Of a stretch of 38,503 bases of DNA, positions 24,546-32,228 are shown piece after piece; position 1 is the first letter of the stretch, and the number at the start of each line of letters is the position of its first letter. The notes beneath the pieces are model-generated. The model was not told the origin of the DNA. It saw nothing but the letters and a program-made list of their open reading frames with translations, and made no database searches. A program made the translations under genes and the position numbers. The stretch covers positions 1-38,503 of the forward strand of contig JAIXTE010000066.1 in assembly GCA_027484315.1 (NCBI GenBank), given 5' to 3'. Source of the stretch: Burkholderiales bacterium (GTDB lineage Bacteria; Pseudomonadota; Gammaproteobacteria; Burkholderiales; Burkholderiaceae_B).

Positions 24546-25839
24546 TCTTCTGAACCTTCCGGGGGTTACTCCGGTGGACATCAGGACTGAAGGTGGATAC
24601 ATCGTCATTGTCGCGGATGTTCAAGAGTCGCAGTCTGGCCTTTGCCCGCACTGTACAAAGCCGCTCTACAAACACGGAAAAAGGCGTATTACGTTTGCGG
24701 ATACTCCAATTCAGATGCAACCTGTAAGGCTGGAAATCGACCGACCAAGACTTCGGTGTGACTCTTGTGGCAAGACCATCACATTCGAACTTCCTTTCCT
24801 CGATGAAAACAGGCGGTGCACGAGAAGGCTCATTGACGCCATCCGTAAACGGTGCCTTTCGGTGACCTTTCATGCTCTGGCCAAAGAAACCGGCTTGGCT
24901 GTCAACACGGTTAAAAATATTGCCAGCGATCTTATTGCGGAACTTGAAGCTACGGTCAAATATGAAACACCGACTATTCTCGGGATCGACGAAGTTCATT
25001 TGGCGGGCGAGTACAGATGCGTGCTGACCAACTTATCGACCAATAGTGTGTTCCAAATCCTTGAGTTTCGCACTCAGCCTGTACTTAAAGATTTTTTCAA
25101 ATCCATGCCAGATAAGGAAAGCGTGGAATGGGTTTGTACGGACATGTGGAGGCCATTCAAGGCATCTTTCGGGCAATATTTGCCTAACGCCAGACTTGTG
25201 ATTGACAAGTTTCATGTGGTCAAAATGGCCTCAGAAGCACTGGAGACAATGCGAAAACAATACCAAGGGGAACTCACAAAAAGGGAGAGGCTGTTCATCA
25301 AAAAATCGATCCGATGGATTACTTTGAAGCGACCATCTTCGCTGAGCAAGGATGAAATTGAAGATCTTGATGTCATCAGGCAACAGATTCCACACTTGGC
25401 AGAAGCCTACGACTTCAAAGAAGCGTTTTATCGAATCTACGATGTGCCCACAAAAGAACTTGCCATGGGATTCTTTGAAGCATGGGATAACTCGTTGCCT
25501 CCGAAGGGTATGGAGCCATTCGAAGCCCTGGCAAAAACGGTCAGACGCCACTATGAGGACATTTTTTCTTACTGGGACACTCCTCATCGCATAACCAACG
25601 CTTATACAGAGGCACTCAATGGTCTTATGAAAATATCAAACAGGCTTGGCAGGGGTTACAGCTACGAAATGATTCGAGCAAAAACACTGTACGCAGCAGA
25701 GGCCAGAAAGGTGGGCATGGGGGTCAAAATTGGGGGTAATAATCAGATTCCAACCAATCATGTTCTTAACAGCGTTGAATATGGCCCCCACATTCCAACC
25801 TTGAATACCCTGTCTGAAGATGATAATTCAAGTATGTGA
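24538..25839 (+). CDS. tnpA: ISL3-family transposase
   Basis: 433 residues, normal for ISL3. Zinc-binding CPHC (36-39) and CDSC (74-77) are followed by a helix-turn-helix-like segment (ALAKETGLAVNTVKNIASDL). The DDE domain has Asp in GIDEVHLAG (about 150), Asp in VIDKFHVVKM (about 222) and Glu in AYTEALNGLMKISNRLGRGY (about 358). All family positions are intact. ATG overlaps the last 8 bp of hsdR, and no separate promoter was seen, so it is likely made from the same long transcript. The right terminal repeat begins 7 bp after the stop. Confidence 0.95.
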   Translation: MIDLLNLPGVTPVDIRTEGGYIVIVADVQESQSGLCPHCTKPLYKHGKRRITFADTPIQMQPVRLEIDRPRLRCDSCGKTITFELPFLDENRRCTRRLIDAIRKRCLSVTFHALAKETGLAVNTVKNIASDLIAELEATVKYETPTILGIDEVHLAGEYRCVLTNLSTNSVFQILEFRTQPVLKDFFKSMPDKESVEWVCTDMWRPFKASFGQYLPNARLVIDKFHVVKMASEALETMRKQYQGELTKRERLFIKKSIRWITLKRPSSLSKDEIEDLDVIRQQIPHLAEAYDFKEAFYRIYDVPTKELAMGFFEAWDNSLPPKGMEPFEALAKTVRRHYEDIFSYWDTPHRITNAYTEALNGLMKISNRLGRGYSYEMIRAKTLYAAEARKVGMGVKIGGNNQIPTNHVLNSVEYGPHIPTLNTLSEDDNSSM

Positions 25840-25846
25840 TTTGGTA

Positions 25847-25872
25847 TTTCCAACCACATTTTGCATATAGCC
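25847..25872 (-). repeat. right terminal inverted repeat
   Basis: Read on the minus strand from 25872 it begins GGCTATATGCAAAATGTGGT and matches the left end at 22 of 26 positions. Confidence 0.9.
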
Positions 25873-25880
25873 TTAATTAG
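25873..25880 (+). repeat. target-site duplication, right (TTAATTAG)
   Basis: Perfect direct copy of 14947-14954, directly abutting the right end of the element. Confidence 0.92.
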
Positions 25881-26007
25881 GAGGCTAGTCACTGGCCAGC
25901 ACGAGTGGATATCATTGTGCGTTTCCACCGGGAAAAACATTGAGAAATTCACCACCTTAGAAATAAGATGAATTAGTTGCAATAACGCGTACTAACCGGA
26001 TCCGAAA

Positions 26008-26619
26008 ATGAGAAATCTGAATGAGAAAATAGACTCCCAAACCTCTGTTGCTGAGACCAATCAAGACCAGCACTTTGTACTTCAGGACAGCCGCTCACTT
26101 CTTGGATCGGTGATGATGTTCTGGCGCGATGGCGGTGGCTACACGTCCGATTTATCCAAGGCTGAAAAATTTACCAAGAACTCCGCGCTCGCGCAGCACT
26201 CATGCAGGTCGTCTGACGTGCCCTGGCCACTTGACTACCTGGCGGAACGAGCCAAGCCCGCCATTGACGTGCAGCTACTACGAAACGAGTACGCAAAGGT
26301 GCAGAAATCAACGCCGGCCGACACCCCGGCAGTCCTCACTGTGGGGGGAGCATACGATGGAAATAGCGTATTCTTTACCTGCAAGGAGGATGAGAAGAAC
26401 GATGACAGAACCAAGAACCTGGACAAGGCCTATGTTTACAGCGCCGGGAGCCTTTATTCAATAGCAGACATCCCCGGTTACAACGCACCCAAGGCGCTCA
26501 TTCTGGAAGACCTGAGAAAAATTCAGTTCATGGTTGTCGATGCGAAGGACTGCGACAAAGCTCAATCCCTGAACTCAAAATACAAGCCCAGGAAAAGCAA
26601 AGAAGCCGGAATCAGCTAA
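26008..26619 (+). CDS. unknown plasmid/phage-type protein, 203 aa
   Basis: The middle segment (VMMFWRDGGGYTSDLSKAEKF, then DVPWPLDYLAERAKPAIDVQ) matches a pattern I know from hypothetical proteins of phages and plasmids (MMWW-x-KD-x-GYT-x-DL ... DVPWPxxYI). No enzymatic residues stand out. The C-terminal 40 residues are lysine-rich and end KPRKSKEAGIS. It is the first gene right of the transposon and is not part of it. Function unknown. Confidence 0.6.
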   Translation: MRNLNEKIDSQTSVAETNQDQHFVLQDSRSLLGSVMMFWRDGGGYTSDLSKAEKFTKNSALAQHSCRSSDVPWPLDYLAERAKPAIDVQLLRNEYAKVQKSTPADTPAVLTVGGAYDGNSVFFTCKEDEKNDDRTKNLDKAYVYSAGSLYSIADIPGYNAPKALILEDLRKIQFMVVDAKDCDKAQSLNSKYKPRKSKEAGIS

Positions 26620-26739
26620 ACCAGTAAAATTCTGCGTACCCCATTAATTTCTGCATTGAGAAGGGTTTTTGTGGTCATTGATCAATCCTGGAGCTCGGGC
26701 TCATCGATACTCATTGGAGACCTGGTGCTTCAAAAGGAG

Positions 26740-27276
26740 ATGATGGCGCGTATCTTCGGCTTTCTTGGACTTGGGTTTTCTCTGGCATCAATGGTACTCA
26801 AGGACAACAAAAGTCTTCTGAGAATAAACATCTTTGCAGCCCTCTGGTGGGGGCTCAATGGATTCTTTCTTGGCTCCCTGACATCGCTGGTTACCCAGAT
26901 CATCGGTGCCGGATTGGCTGGAATCAAGCTGTTCGGAAAGCAGGAAAACCACCTAAAATGGAGCCTGGCCGCCATCACGGGGGTAATCATGTCATGCGGG
27001 CTTACCTGGGATGGATGGAATTCGATACCGGTCACAGCCGCGAGCGTCGCGATCATTACGGCAATCGGGGTTGCCCAAGGACTTCGGGTTCGTTACTGGT
27101 TCTTCGTGGCCAACAGTTTATTCCTGGTGCACGCGATGATCTATGGCGCATATGAGCAAATCATCACTTGTGTTGCATGCTACATTGCCATCGCCATAGG
27201 GATAGTCCGAATGAAAGCGTCGGACTCCAAAAAAGCCAATTCCACGTTTGTTGACAGCGAAAGCCAATCACGCTGA
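26740..27276 (+). CDS. YgjV-like inner-membrane protein
   Basis: About 178 residues. AAAGGAG directly precedes the ATGATG pair at 26740/26743; the frame is open back to 26656 without a ribosome binding site. It has five or six hydrophobic helices, with the order and loop features of the YgjV (Imp-YgjV) family: a short charged loop after helix 1 (LKDNKSLLRINIFAALWWGL), a Trp-containing loop in the middle (TWDGWNSIPV) and a final half with RVRYWFFVANSLFLVHAMIYGAY. The E. coli protein is about 180 residues, of unknown function. It ends in SESQSR. Confidence 0.65.
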   Translation: MMARIFGFLGLGFSLASMVLKDNKSLLRINIFAALWWGLNGFFLGSLTSLVTQIIGAGLAGIKLFGKQENHLKWSLAAITGVIMSCGLTWDGWNSIPVTAASVAIITAIGVAQGLRVRYWFFVANSLFLVHAMIYGAYEQIITCVACYIAIAIGIVRMKASDSKKANSTFVDSESQSR

Positions 27277-27287
27277 GGCCGCCAATT

Positions 27288-27563
27288 TCATTGGGCTACC
27301 TGAGCTTTCTCTCTTGAGCCCTGCATTGCAATTTCAAAGAGCCGATTGTTGTATTCCCGGTTGACGATGCGCACAAGACCGGGCGCACCCCACTCTTTAT
27401 CCGCACGCCCAGGTAGATCCGAGGGGAACTCGCAACCTTGGTATGCAAGCGTAAAAGCCTTGAATCCGTTGTCCGCCTCATCTACGCCCAACTGCGGCAA
27501 GGCATCAAGGTATTCCCTGGCCATCTTTTTCAGGTCTTCAAAATTTATTACGATGGTGCTCAT
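27288..27563 (-). CDS. unknown 91-aa protein
   Basis: ATG 27563 is preceded by AAAAGGAG at six bases, much better than the open-frame extension to 27725. Helical start (FEDLKKMAREYLDAL) and a short strand-rich end (GLVRIVNREYNNRLFEIAM). Soluble. No family recognised. It converges with the YgjV-like gene. Confidence 0.55.
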   Translation of the reverse strand: MSTIVINFEDLKKMAREYLDALPQLGVDEADNGFKAFTLAYQGCEFPSDLPGRADKEWGAPGLVRIVNREYNNRLFEIAMQGSREKAQVAQ

Positions 27564-27908
27564 GTGCACTCCTTTTGTTTTATCCGCGGGCAAGACACTG
27601 GTTTTCCCGGCTGTTGTTTCAAAGAAATATGCTTTCAATGCCTCATTCAGGTCGCTTAGACGCACGCGAGGAGACCCAATAGTTGGTGAATCCTCTCCCA
27701 TGTGGTCGACCTCTGCTGCCATCAATCAGGATCCGGCAATGTTAACTTGCTGAGCTGCGTCACGAACAGAGTCGCCCGCCGCCGGCGCAGGGGGAGAACG
27801 AGGGTTAAGCACGGAGGATTTGCTTTCATTGCCATTGGCAGTAGCATCATCCAATTAATCTTCTCAAAATTCTAAAGGGTGCCCACACCTGGACACCCGG
27901 GTTTCAGG
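27564..27908. other. 345-bp gap without a confident gene
   Basis: The frame of the 91-aa gene is open for 54 more codons upstream, but lacks a ribosome binding site. Otherwise no promoter, repeat or RNA structure was recognised. Confidence 0.4.
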
Positions 27909-28421
27909 TCACAAAGATCGAGCGAGTTCGAACGCCTCGTACTGCTGTTTCGTTATCTCTCGAAAATGGACGTTCTTGATAATCAACTCATCACCGTTAC
28001 ACCAGAACGAGCCATCTAGATCCAACTCGGTGAGGCGCTTTTGATATGCGGTACCGGGCTCATCACCGTTGGCCTCATCGGTTTCTTCCAGAGTCATTGG
28101 GTCATCGTAGAAGAACACTGCGTACTTTCGCGCCTGCTCTTCCAGGGATGCGAGATCACCTTTTTTTTCTGAAAAGAAAACAGATGCGTGCTCTGACGTG
28201 AAGTTACCGTTAACCACGGTGAATTTGACTACAGCATATGTGCCAACGGGCGCAGTTGATTGTGACTTGGCTGCCTTGAGGGCACCAAAATCATCGTACC
28301 CGGCTCGCTTGACCAGGGCATTAAGAACAACACTGCTTTTCAGGCCGAACTGTTTGGCGAGTGCGCTCGCTGCTTCCTGAGCATTGATTTCAATGGTGAT
28401 ACCACGGCTTGCTTGTGACAT
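27909..28421 (-). CDS. short-module protein, 170 aa
   Basis: ATG 28421 has AAAGGA six bases upstream. Residues 9-55 (QEAASALAKQFGLK, NALVKRAGYDDFGALKAA) form the short helical module seen in three other proteins here (at 11245, 31790, 32229), with its hallmark aromatic-Asp/Asn-Phe/Leu turn. The rest is a mixed alpha/beta domain with an acidic loop (ETDEANGDEPGTA). Expressed from a strong promoter at 28590-28618 with a leader of about 160 nt; the promoter carries the same palindromic operator as 7356-7377. Function unknown. Confidence 0.65.
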   Translation of the reverse strand: MSQASRGITIEINAQEAASALAKQFGLKSSVVLNALVKRAGYDDFGALKAAKSQSTAPVGTYAVVKFTVVNGNFTSEHASVFFSEKKGDLASLEEQARKYAVFFYDDPMTLEETDEANGDEPGTAYQKRLTELDLDGSFWCNGDELIIKNVHFREITKQQYEAFELARSL

Positions 28422-28589
28422 GATCATTCCTTTATTGGCGTGCCATCCGCGCAACGCGATTTCCAGGTGTCCGCTTTCCCAGATCAGATGGCGATACCTT
28501 GGAAGATATGGCTCAAATGCCGGTTTTGTATCAGTTCTCTCTGGGCTCAACCCTATGCGGCGAGAAGGTTTCTGATACGACCTGAATCA

Positions 28590-28618
28590 ATCATACGTTA
28601 CTATGGTGATATTGTCAA
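28590..28618 (-). promoter_or_regulatory. sigma-70 promoter, TTGACA-17-TATGAT
   Basis: On the minus strand -35 TTGACA (28613-28618) and -10 TATGAT (28590-28595), spacer 17 bp. The -35 lies in the operator at 28611-28632, exactly as at 7335-7377. Confidence 0.8.
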
Positions 28619-28632
28619 CACAAATAGACAAT
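28611..28632. promoter_or_regulatory. 22-bp palindromic operator, second copy
   Basis: Arms ATTGTCAA and TAGACAAT around CACAAA, one mismatch from perfect symmetry, and identical at 20 of 22 positions to 7356-7377. Confidence 0.7.
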
Positions 28633-28681
28633 CGAAGAAACGGGGTGTCAAGAAAGGAAAGCGGGAGGTTAATTGTCGGGT

Positions 28682-29152
28682 TTAGTCGTCGGATTGCTCG
28701 GGCGCGGCGACACCGGCGGTGGCGTAGATGTCCACGTAGCCCTGGTTACCGGGGATGGGGTTGCCGCTTTGAGCCAGTTCATAGCCACCAAGCAGGTTTC
28801 TGATGAAACGCGATTCCATGCCCTGCCCTTCCCAGGATTGAGCACTTCGAGTTTTGGCGTTGGTAAAGTGCGAGCACTGAAGAAGAAAATCAGATCCGCC
28901 GCGGCGTTTGACCTCAGAAAGAAGCCTGGGGTGCTGCAAAAGTTTACTTGCGACAATCCAGGTCATCAGGAGATCGTTGAACGCGATATTTCCTGGAATT
29001 TTTATGGCCTGGTAGGCGGCCTCCGCATCGGCGTAATGGACACCGCAAAATACAACGGGGTAATGCTGCGTCAGCGTGCGCTTACGATAAGCAATTGTCG
29101 TCGGATTGGTCAGAGCTGCGCCCAGTCCCATGGAGCCGCTAAAAATATTCAT
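28682..29152 (-). CDS. NADAR-like (YbiA-type) protein
   Basis: 156 residues from ATG 29152. The order of conserved features follows the NADAR fold: YPVVFCGVHYADAEAAYQAIK (as in YPxPFxxxGxxWxxxEHYYQAxK), then LLMTWIVASKLLQHPRLLSEV (VMxxxLxxKFxQNPxL), then LLQCSHFT...SWEGQGMESRFIRNLL (LVExSxxDxxWGxGxxxxGxNxLG). NADAR proteins are N-glycosidases acting on ADP-ribose-type conjugates, in some systems removing ADP-ribose from DNA. The match is divergent, so this is a fold-level proposal. Its presence in the same replicon as three ADP-ribosyltransferase-like genes is suggestive. Confidence 0.55.
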   Translation of the reverse strand: MNIFSGSMGLGAALTNPTTIAYRKRTLTQHYPVVFCGVHYADAEAAYQAIKIPGNIAFNDLLMTWIVASKLLQHPRLLSEVKRRGGSDFLLQCSHFTNAKTRSAQSWEGQGMESRFIRNLLGGYELAQSGNPIPGNQGYVDIYATAGVAAPEQSDD

Positions 29153-29209
29153 TGGGCGAGACAAGTCATTAGGACTGGAGCTGAACGAGCGCGTTCGACT
29201 GGAGGATCA

Positions 29210-29446
29210 TCACGGAAAGGTAGCATCAAGCGGATTAACTGCGAGCGTCGTACCTTTTGAAGGCTTGTATTGGAACACCAAACGCCGGATGACCTGCTCA
29301 GGCAAGAACCTCACTCCCCGCCTGCGGCATTCGCTTGCTCGAACGCTATCACGAAGAAAACCGATGACCCCCTTATGGGCGTGGCCAACATCTATCACCA
29401 CTATGGAGCCGCAACTCGTCAAATTTCCCTCATCAATTTTGGTCAT
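29210..29446 (-). CDS. unknown 78-aa protein
   Basis: AAGGAAGAG ends three bases before ATG 29446, a good ribosome binding site. Sequence begins MTKIDEGNLTSCGSIVVIDV and has an Arg-rich middle. Same strand as and 57 bp upstream of the NADAR-like gene; probably cotranscribed. No family recognised. Confidence 0.5.
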   Translation of the reverse strand: MTKIDEGNLTSCGSIVVIDVGHAHKGVIGFLRDSVRASECRRRGVRFLPEQVIRRLVFQYKPSKGTTLAVNPLDATFP

Positions 29447-29531
29447 ATTCTCTTCCTTGATCTATATGGGCAATTGAATGCGTTGGGTAGCACTATGCAC
29501 TTTCTGGGTGAACGCGCTGAGGGATTTACCA

Positions 29532-30032
29532 TCAAAGTTCAGCAAAAGACAGCTCTGTAGCCCCACAGGAGAAGGAGCCCTCCTTTGAATCCCCGGCAGC
29601 AAAATGCATCGCAGCGAGCGCCTTGGCATCAAACGCGCAGGTTGCCACAATTCGAACGTCATCAAAATCAAGAACGGTGCCATTCAAATACTCAAGCCGA
29701 CCCTTCACCAGGAACACCTTGGGAGTCTCTGCCAACACCTTAAAGAAATCCTTGCATTCATGGGCGTGCGAGTATGCCTGAACCCCTGGGGATTCTTCCA
29801 GGACAACACCATTCTCAGGGTTGTAAACAACAAAACAGAAGTTGTCGAGGTTGCCAACAGCAACGTTGGTGTGAAAGGTATCGAGCGCGACATTCGCCCA
29901 AATGGTCTCGCCAAGGGTGTAGGGAACTGACACGCTGTAAACGCCTGACACCCCGGAATCCTCGAAATCGACGAGATCATGCCCAGCTAGACTGATAGCG
30001 ACAACATGGAGTACCTTTTTCTTACCGTTCAT
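29532..30032 (-). CDS. unknown beta-rich protein, 166 aa
   Basis: Mostly beta strands (VLHVVAISLAG, NFCFVVYNPENGVVLEE, RIVATCAFDA). ATG 30032 is inside an open frame that runs back to 30131; no good ribosome binding site marks it, and a G/C hairpin separates it from the SPFH gene. It may depend on readthrough from that gene. Soluble; family not recognised. Confidence 0.55.
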   Translation of the reverse strand: MNGKKKVLHVVAISLAGHDLVDFEDSGVSGVYSVSVPYTLGETIWANVALDTFHTNVAVGNLDNFCFVVYNPENGVVLEESPGVQAYSHAHECKDFFKVLAETPKVFLVKGRLEYLNGTVLDFDDVRIVATCAFDAKALAAMHFAAGDSKEGSFSCGATELSFAEL

Positions 30033-30053
30033 AGCAGACCAGCCCAATTGAAA

Positions 30054-30071
30054 GAGGGGGCGCACCCCCCG
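30054..30071 (-). terminator. G/C hairpin after the SPFH gene
   Basis: GGGGG-TGCG-CCCCC on the minus strand, beginning about 9 bases after the SPFH stop codon and followed by TCTTT. A short U-stretch makes it a plausible but leaky terminator. Confidence 0.5.
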
Positions 30072-30078
30072 AAAGTTG

Positions 30079-31011
30079 TCAGGTATTCTGTGTACCCTGA
30101 CCACCAGACGCTCCACCGGGATTATCGGCATGACCCCCGGTTTGCTTTTGTGTGGCAGGCAAAGTCAGTGCAATGTTGCGACCGCCCGCCAGGTCAACAA
30201 GAACCATGTTGTTGTGCTTGCCAACCTCACGAAGCGCATCAATCCGGTTGATTTCCGTGAGCATGCCCATGGATTCCTCAATTGACACGCCATGCTTTTG
30301 GAATTCCGCCATGGATTCTGTGATGCCCCTGGCAAGAGTTTTGCGAGCATCAGAAAGACCCTTCGCACGCTCGCGCTGGGCTTCGGCCTCACCTTCGGCG
30401 ATGGCGACAAGACGAATCTTGTCGGCCTTCCCTTGCTCGGTGGCTGCTTCAGCCAGACGCCTTGCGGCAACCACCTGGTTAAATGACTCCTGCACCGATT
30501 CGGACACCGTAGGCTCATCAATCAAAACGGCATCAAGCTCATAGCCAAAGCCGGACAATCGCCCCTTCAGCTCGGTCGCAACGTGAGCTACCACGCGCTC
30601 GCGGTCTTTGAACATGTCATCAAGTGTCATATCTGAGGAAACCGAGCGGATCGCGTTCAAAACCCACGTGGAGATTTGTTGTTCAGGATTGGTCAGCTTG
30701 TAAAACGCAGCAACAGCGTTGCCTGAATCTACCCGAAGCTGGATACTGACAGGCAGCAAAACAAACATATTGTCGCTCGTTTTGATATTCACATGAGCCT
30801 TGACCTCCGTAGTTCTCAGGTCTACCTTTCCTTCGATTTGCTGAAAAGGCGCGAAGATAAAATTCAGGCCAGGGCCCAACGTGCGAGAGTAGCGGCCAAA
30901 GGTGGTCACAATTGCAAGAGTTTGCTGTTTAACAATCCGGACAGGATTGAAAAAGAGAATAACAATAAATGCAACAAAAACACCAACCGTATTAATAATA
31001 ATTGATTCCAT
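30079..31011 (-). CDS. SPFH/stomatin-prohibitin family membrane protein
   Basis: 310 residues. An N-terminal membrane segment (about 4-23, IINTVGVFVAFIVILFF) is followed by an SPFH domain to about 190 (TTFGRYSRTLGPGLNFIFAPF, DLRTTEVKAHVNIKTSDN), then a long coiled coil (LAEAATEQGKADKIRLVAIA, GEAEAQRERAKGLSDARK). The Gly/Gln/Asn-rich tail is probably disordered. Members form ring-shaped oligomers that scaffold membrane microdomains; in bacteria some protect against phage or support secretion. A plasmid-borne copy without a NfeD partner is notable. Own promoter at 31046-31074. Confidence 0.9.
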   Translation of the reverse strand: MESIIINTVGVFVAFIVILFFNPVRIVKQQTLAIVTTFGRYSRTLGPGLNFIFAPFQQIEGKVDLRTTEVKAHVNIKTSDNMFVLLPVSIQLRVDSGNAVAAFYKLTNPEQQISTWVLNAIRSVSSDMTLDDMFKDRERVVAHVATELKGRLSGFGYELDAVLIDEPTVSESVQESFNQVVAARRLAEAATEQGKADKIRLVAIAEGEAEAQRERAKGLSDARKTLARGITESMAEFQKHGVSIEESMGMLTEINRIDALREVGKHNNMVLVDLAGGRNIALTLPATQKQTGGHADNPGGASGGQGTQNT

Positions 31012-31045
31012 TGGGATAAACCCCTTTTTTTAAAGATTGAAAATA

Positions 31046-31074
31046 ATCATACAATATTAACATCGTATGGTCAA
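31046..31074 (-). promoter_or_regulatory. promoter of the SPFH gene
   Basis: Minus strand TTGACC (31069-31074), 17 bp, TATGAT (31046-31051), 35 bp before the start codon. Confidence 0.7.
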
Positions 31075-31088
31075 TTACTCTGAATGTA

Positions 31089-31790
31089 TTAATTAACGAC
31101 AAAAAAGCCCATGAGATCATTGGGCACAAAAACCTCGAACATCGTGTAACCAATGCGATCATCGCCGCCGTCATTGACTTCGGTCTGGGAGAACTTGTAA
31201 ACCCCAAAAAAAGTGTTCTCCTGGATGCGCTCAACCAGGGAGGTCGGATCGCCGTAAAAAGGAGAGCCGTATCTGGAAACACAAGCGCCGTCTACGAAAA
31301 CGGATGTCACGATCATTCGGCTACAATCCTGAGGGGTAAGCTCCACCGGGCATGGCTGAAAATATTGCTCAAAACCCTCGAATCCACTGTTTCGTCCATA
31401 GAAATCCGTCATTCGCGCATCTGACGGACTGCCTCCCTGTGGGTTAAGCCCAGCCTCAGTCAGCGCCCTCAGATCAAGGAACGAGTGCTCCATCTCGCCA
31501 TCCAGGTCGCCGATGCAGCCATCAACCAAGACAGCAAAGAATGAACCCTCCCCTGCTTTGGGAAAAACGTTTGTAACCCGGGCAGCTCCCCTACCGTCGG
31601 CTGCTTTATAGCTCGCCAAATTCTCAAACCCGTAGCCCACCGCAAGGCTTTCCTGAAGGTCAGAGAGCTTGATAGCAACACCCCTTTTTTTCAGTTCGGC
31701 GTGCGCAGCAGAGCAGACCGCTTTAAAGGAGTCAAAGCGCAAGGCTTTTTCATTTTTGGAAGTAAGAAAAGAATTGGTAGCTGAAGTCAT
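31089..31790 (-). CDS. short-module protein, 233 aa
   Basis: ATG 31790 has AAAGGTGA six bases upstream; an in-frame GTG three codons earlier is less likely. Residues 20-62 (FKAVCSAAHAELKKRGVAI, ESLAVGYGFENLASYKAA) are the same helical module as at 11245, 28421 and 32229. The remainder is strand-rich (EGSFFAVLVDGCIGDLDG, RMIVTSVFVDGACVSRYG). Transcribed from 32015-32043, divergent from the 32229 gene. Function unknown. Confidence 0.65.
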   Translation of the reverse strand: MTSATNSFLTSKNEKALRFDSFKAVCSAAHAELKKRGVAIKLSDLQESLAVGYGFENLASYKAADGRGAARVTNVFPKAGEGSFFAVLVDGCIGDLDGEMEHSFLDLRALTEAGLNPQGGSPSDARMTDFYGRNSGFEGFEQYFQPCPVELTPQDCSRMIVTSVFVDGACVSRYGSPFYGDPTSLVERIQENTFFGVYKFSQTEVNDGGDDRIGYTMFEVFVPNDLMGFFVVN

Positions 31791-32014
31791 GGTGTTCACC
31801 TTTATTTTCCCGTTCCGAACAACGACGCACGCGCGTCACGACTATTTTGACTTCTGCCATTGCCAGGCCGTATCGGAACAAAACAAGGACTATTCCAGAC
31901 CAAGAAAAACACGCATTCAACATACCCACATGGGCGGCAGAGATGGGAAGCGTATCCCAGAGCAAGGCTGTGTCCCGTCGCTATTTTGACGGAGCCCGAA
32001 AAGCTCATATAAAA

Positions 32015-32043
32015 ATCATACTACAAAACACTAAGTTAATCAA
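32015..32043 (-). promoter_or_regulatory. minus-strand promoter, TTGATT-17-TATGAT
   Basis: -35 at 32038-32043 and -10 at 32015-32020, driving the 233-aa gene with a leader of about 215 nt. Its -35 abuts that of the plus-strand promoter; the shared core TCAATATTGA is palindromic. Confidence 0.65.
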
Positions 32044-32045
32044 TA

Positions 32046-32074
32046 TTGACTTTCGTAGTGGTAAAGAGTATGAT
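32046..32074 (+). promoter_or_regulatory. plus-strand promoter, TTGACT-17-TATGAT
   Basis: -35 at 32046-32051 and -10 at 32069-32074, driving the 249-aa gene at 32229 with a leader of about 150 nt. Back-to-back with the minus promoter, so one bound protein or polymerase would affect both. Confidence 0.65.
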
Positions 32075-32228
32075 TTGCTAATGGTAGTTGATACCTGCCG
32101 TCTTCTGAAAAAGGCCAATTCAACGAAGTAATCGCTTGTTTATGAGTCCTCTCAATCAGGGTCATAGCTTGTCGACAACGAAGACACTCGATTAGCACAG
32201 CGCCCGAAATATTGACAGGAGTCACACC

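Larger units (their letters stand above)
14955..25872. mobile_element. 10.9-kb ISL3-family transposon carrying a type I RM system
   Basis: The element is 10,918 bp and bounded by terminal inverted repeats beginning GGCTATRTGCAA (22 of 26 positions match) and by perfect 8-bp direct duplications TTAATTAG. It holds hsdM, rhuM-fic, hsdS, a Clp-N-like gene, two unknown genes and hsdR in one direction. An ISL3-type transposase with intact DDE residues follows; it overlaps the hsdR stop and ends 7 bp before the right repeat. The intact ends, duplication and transposase argue for recent, transposase-driven insertion of the whole unit into an intergenic site. Passenger genes are known in ISL3-family elements; a full type I RM cargo is, as far as I know, unusual. 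Confidence 0.9.

Noticed and set aside
24538..25880. A simple ISL3 insertion sequence limited to the transposase gene
   Set aside because: No left terminal repeat lies near 24538; the matching end and target duplication are at 14947-14980, so the RM genes are inside the element.
28673..29260. 195-aa plus-strand frame
   Set aside because: Antisense to the NADAR-like gene; no coding character.
31847..32131. 94-aa plus-strand frame between divergent genes
   Set aside because: Runs across the two promoters and has no start signals or protein character.
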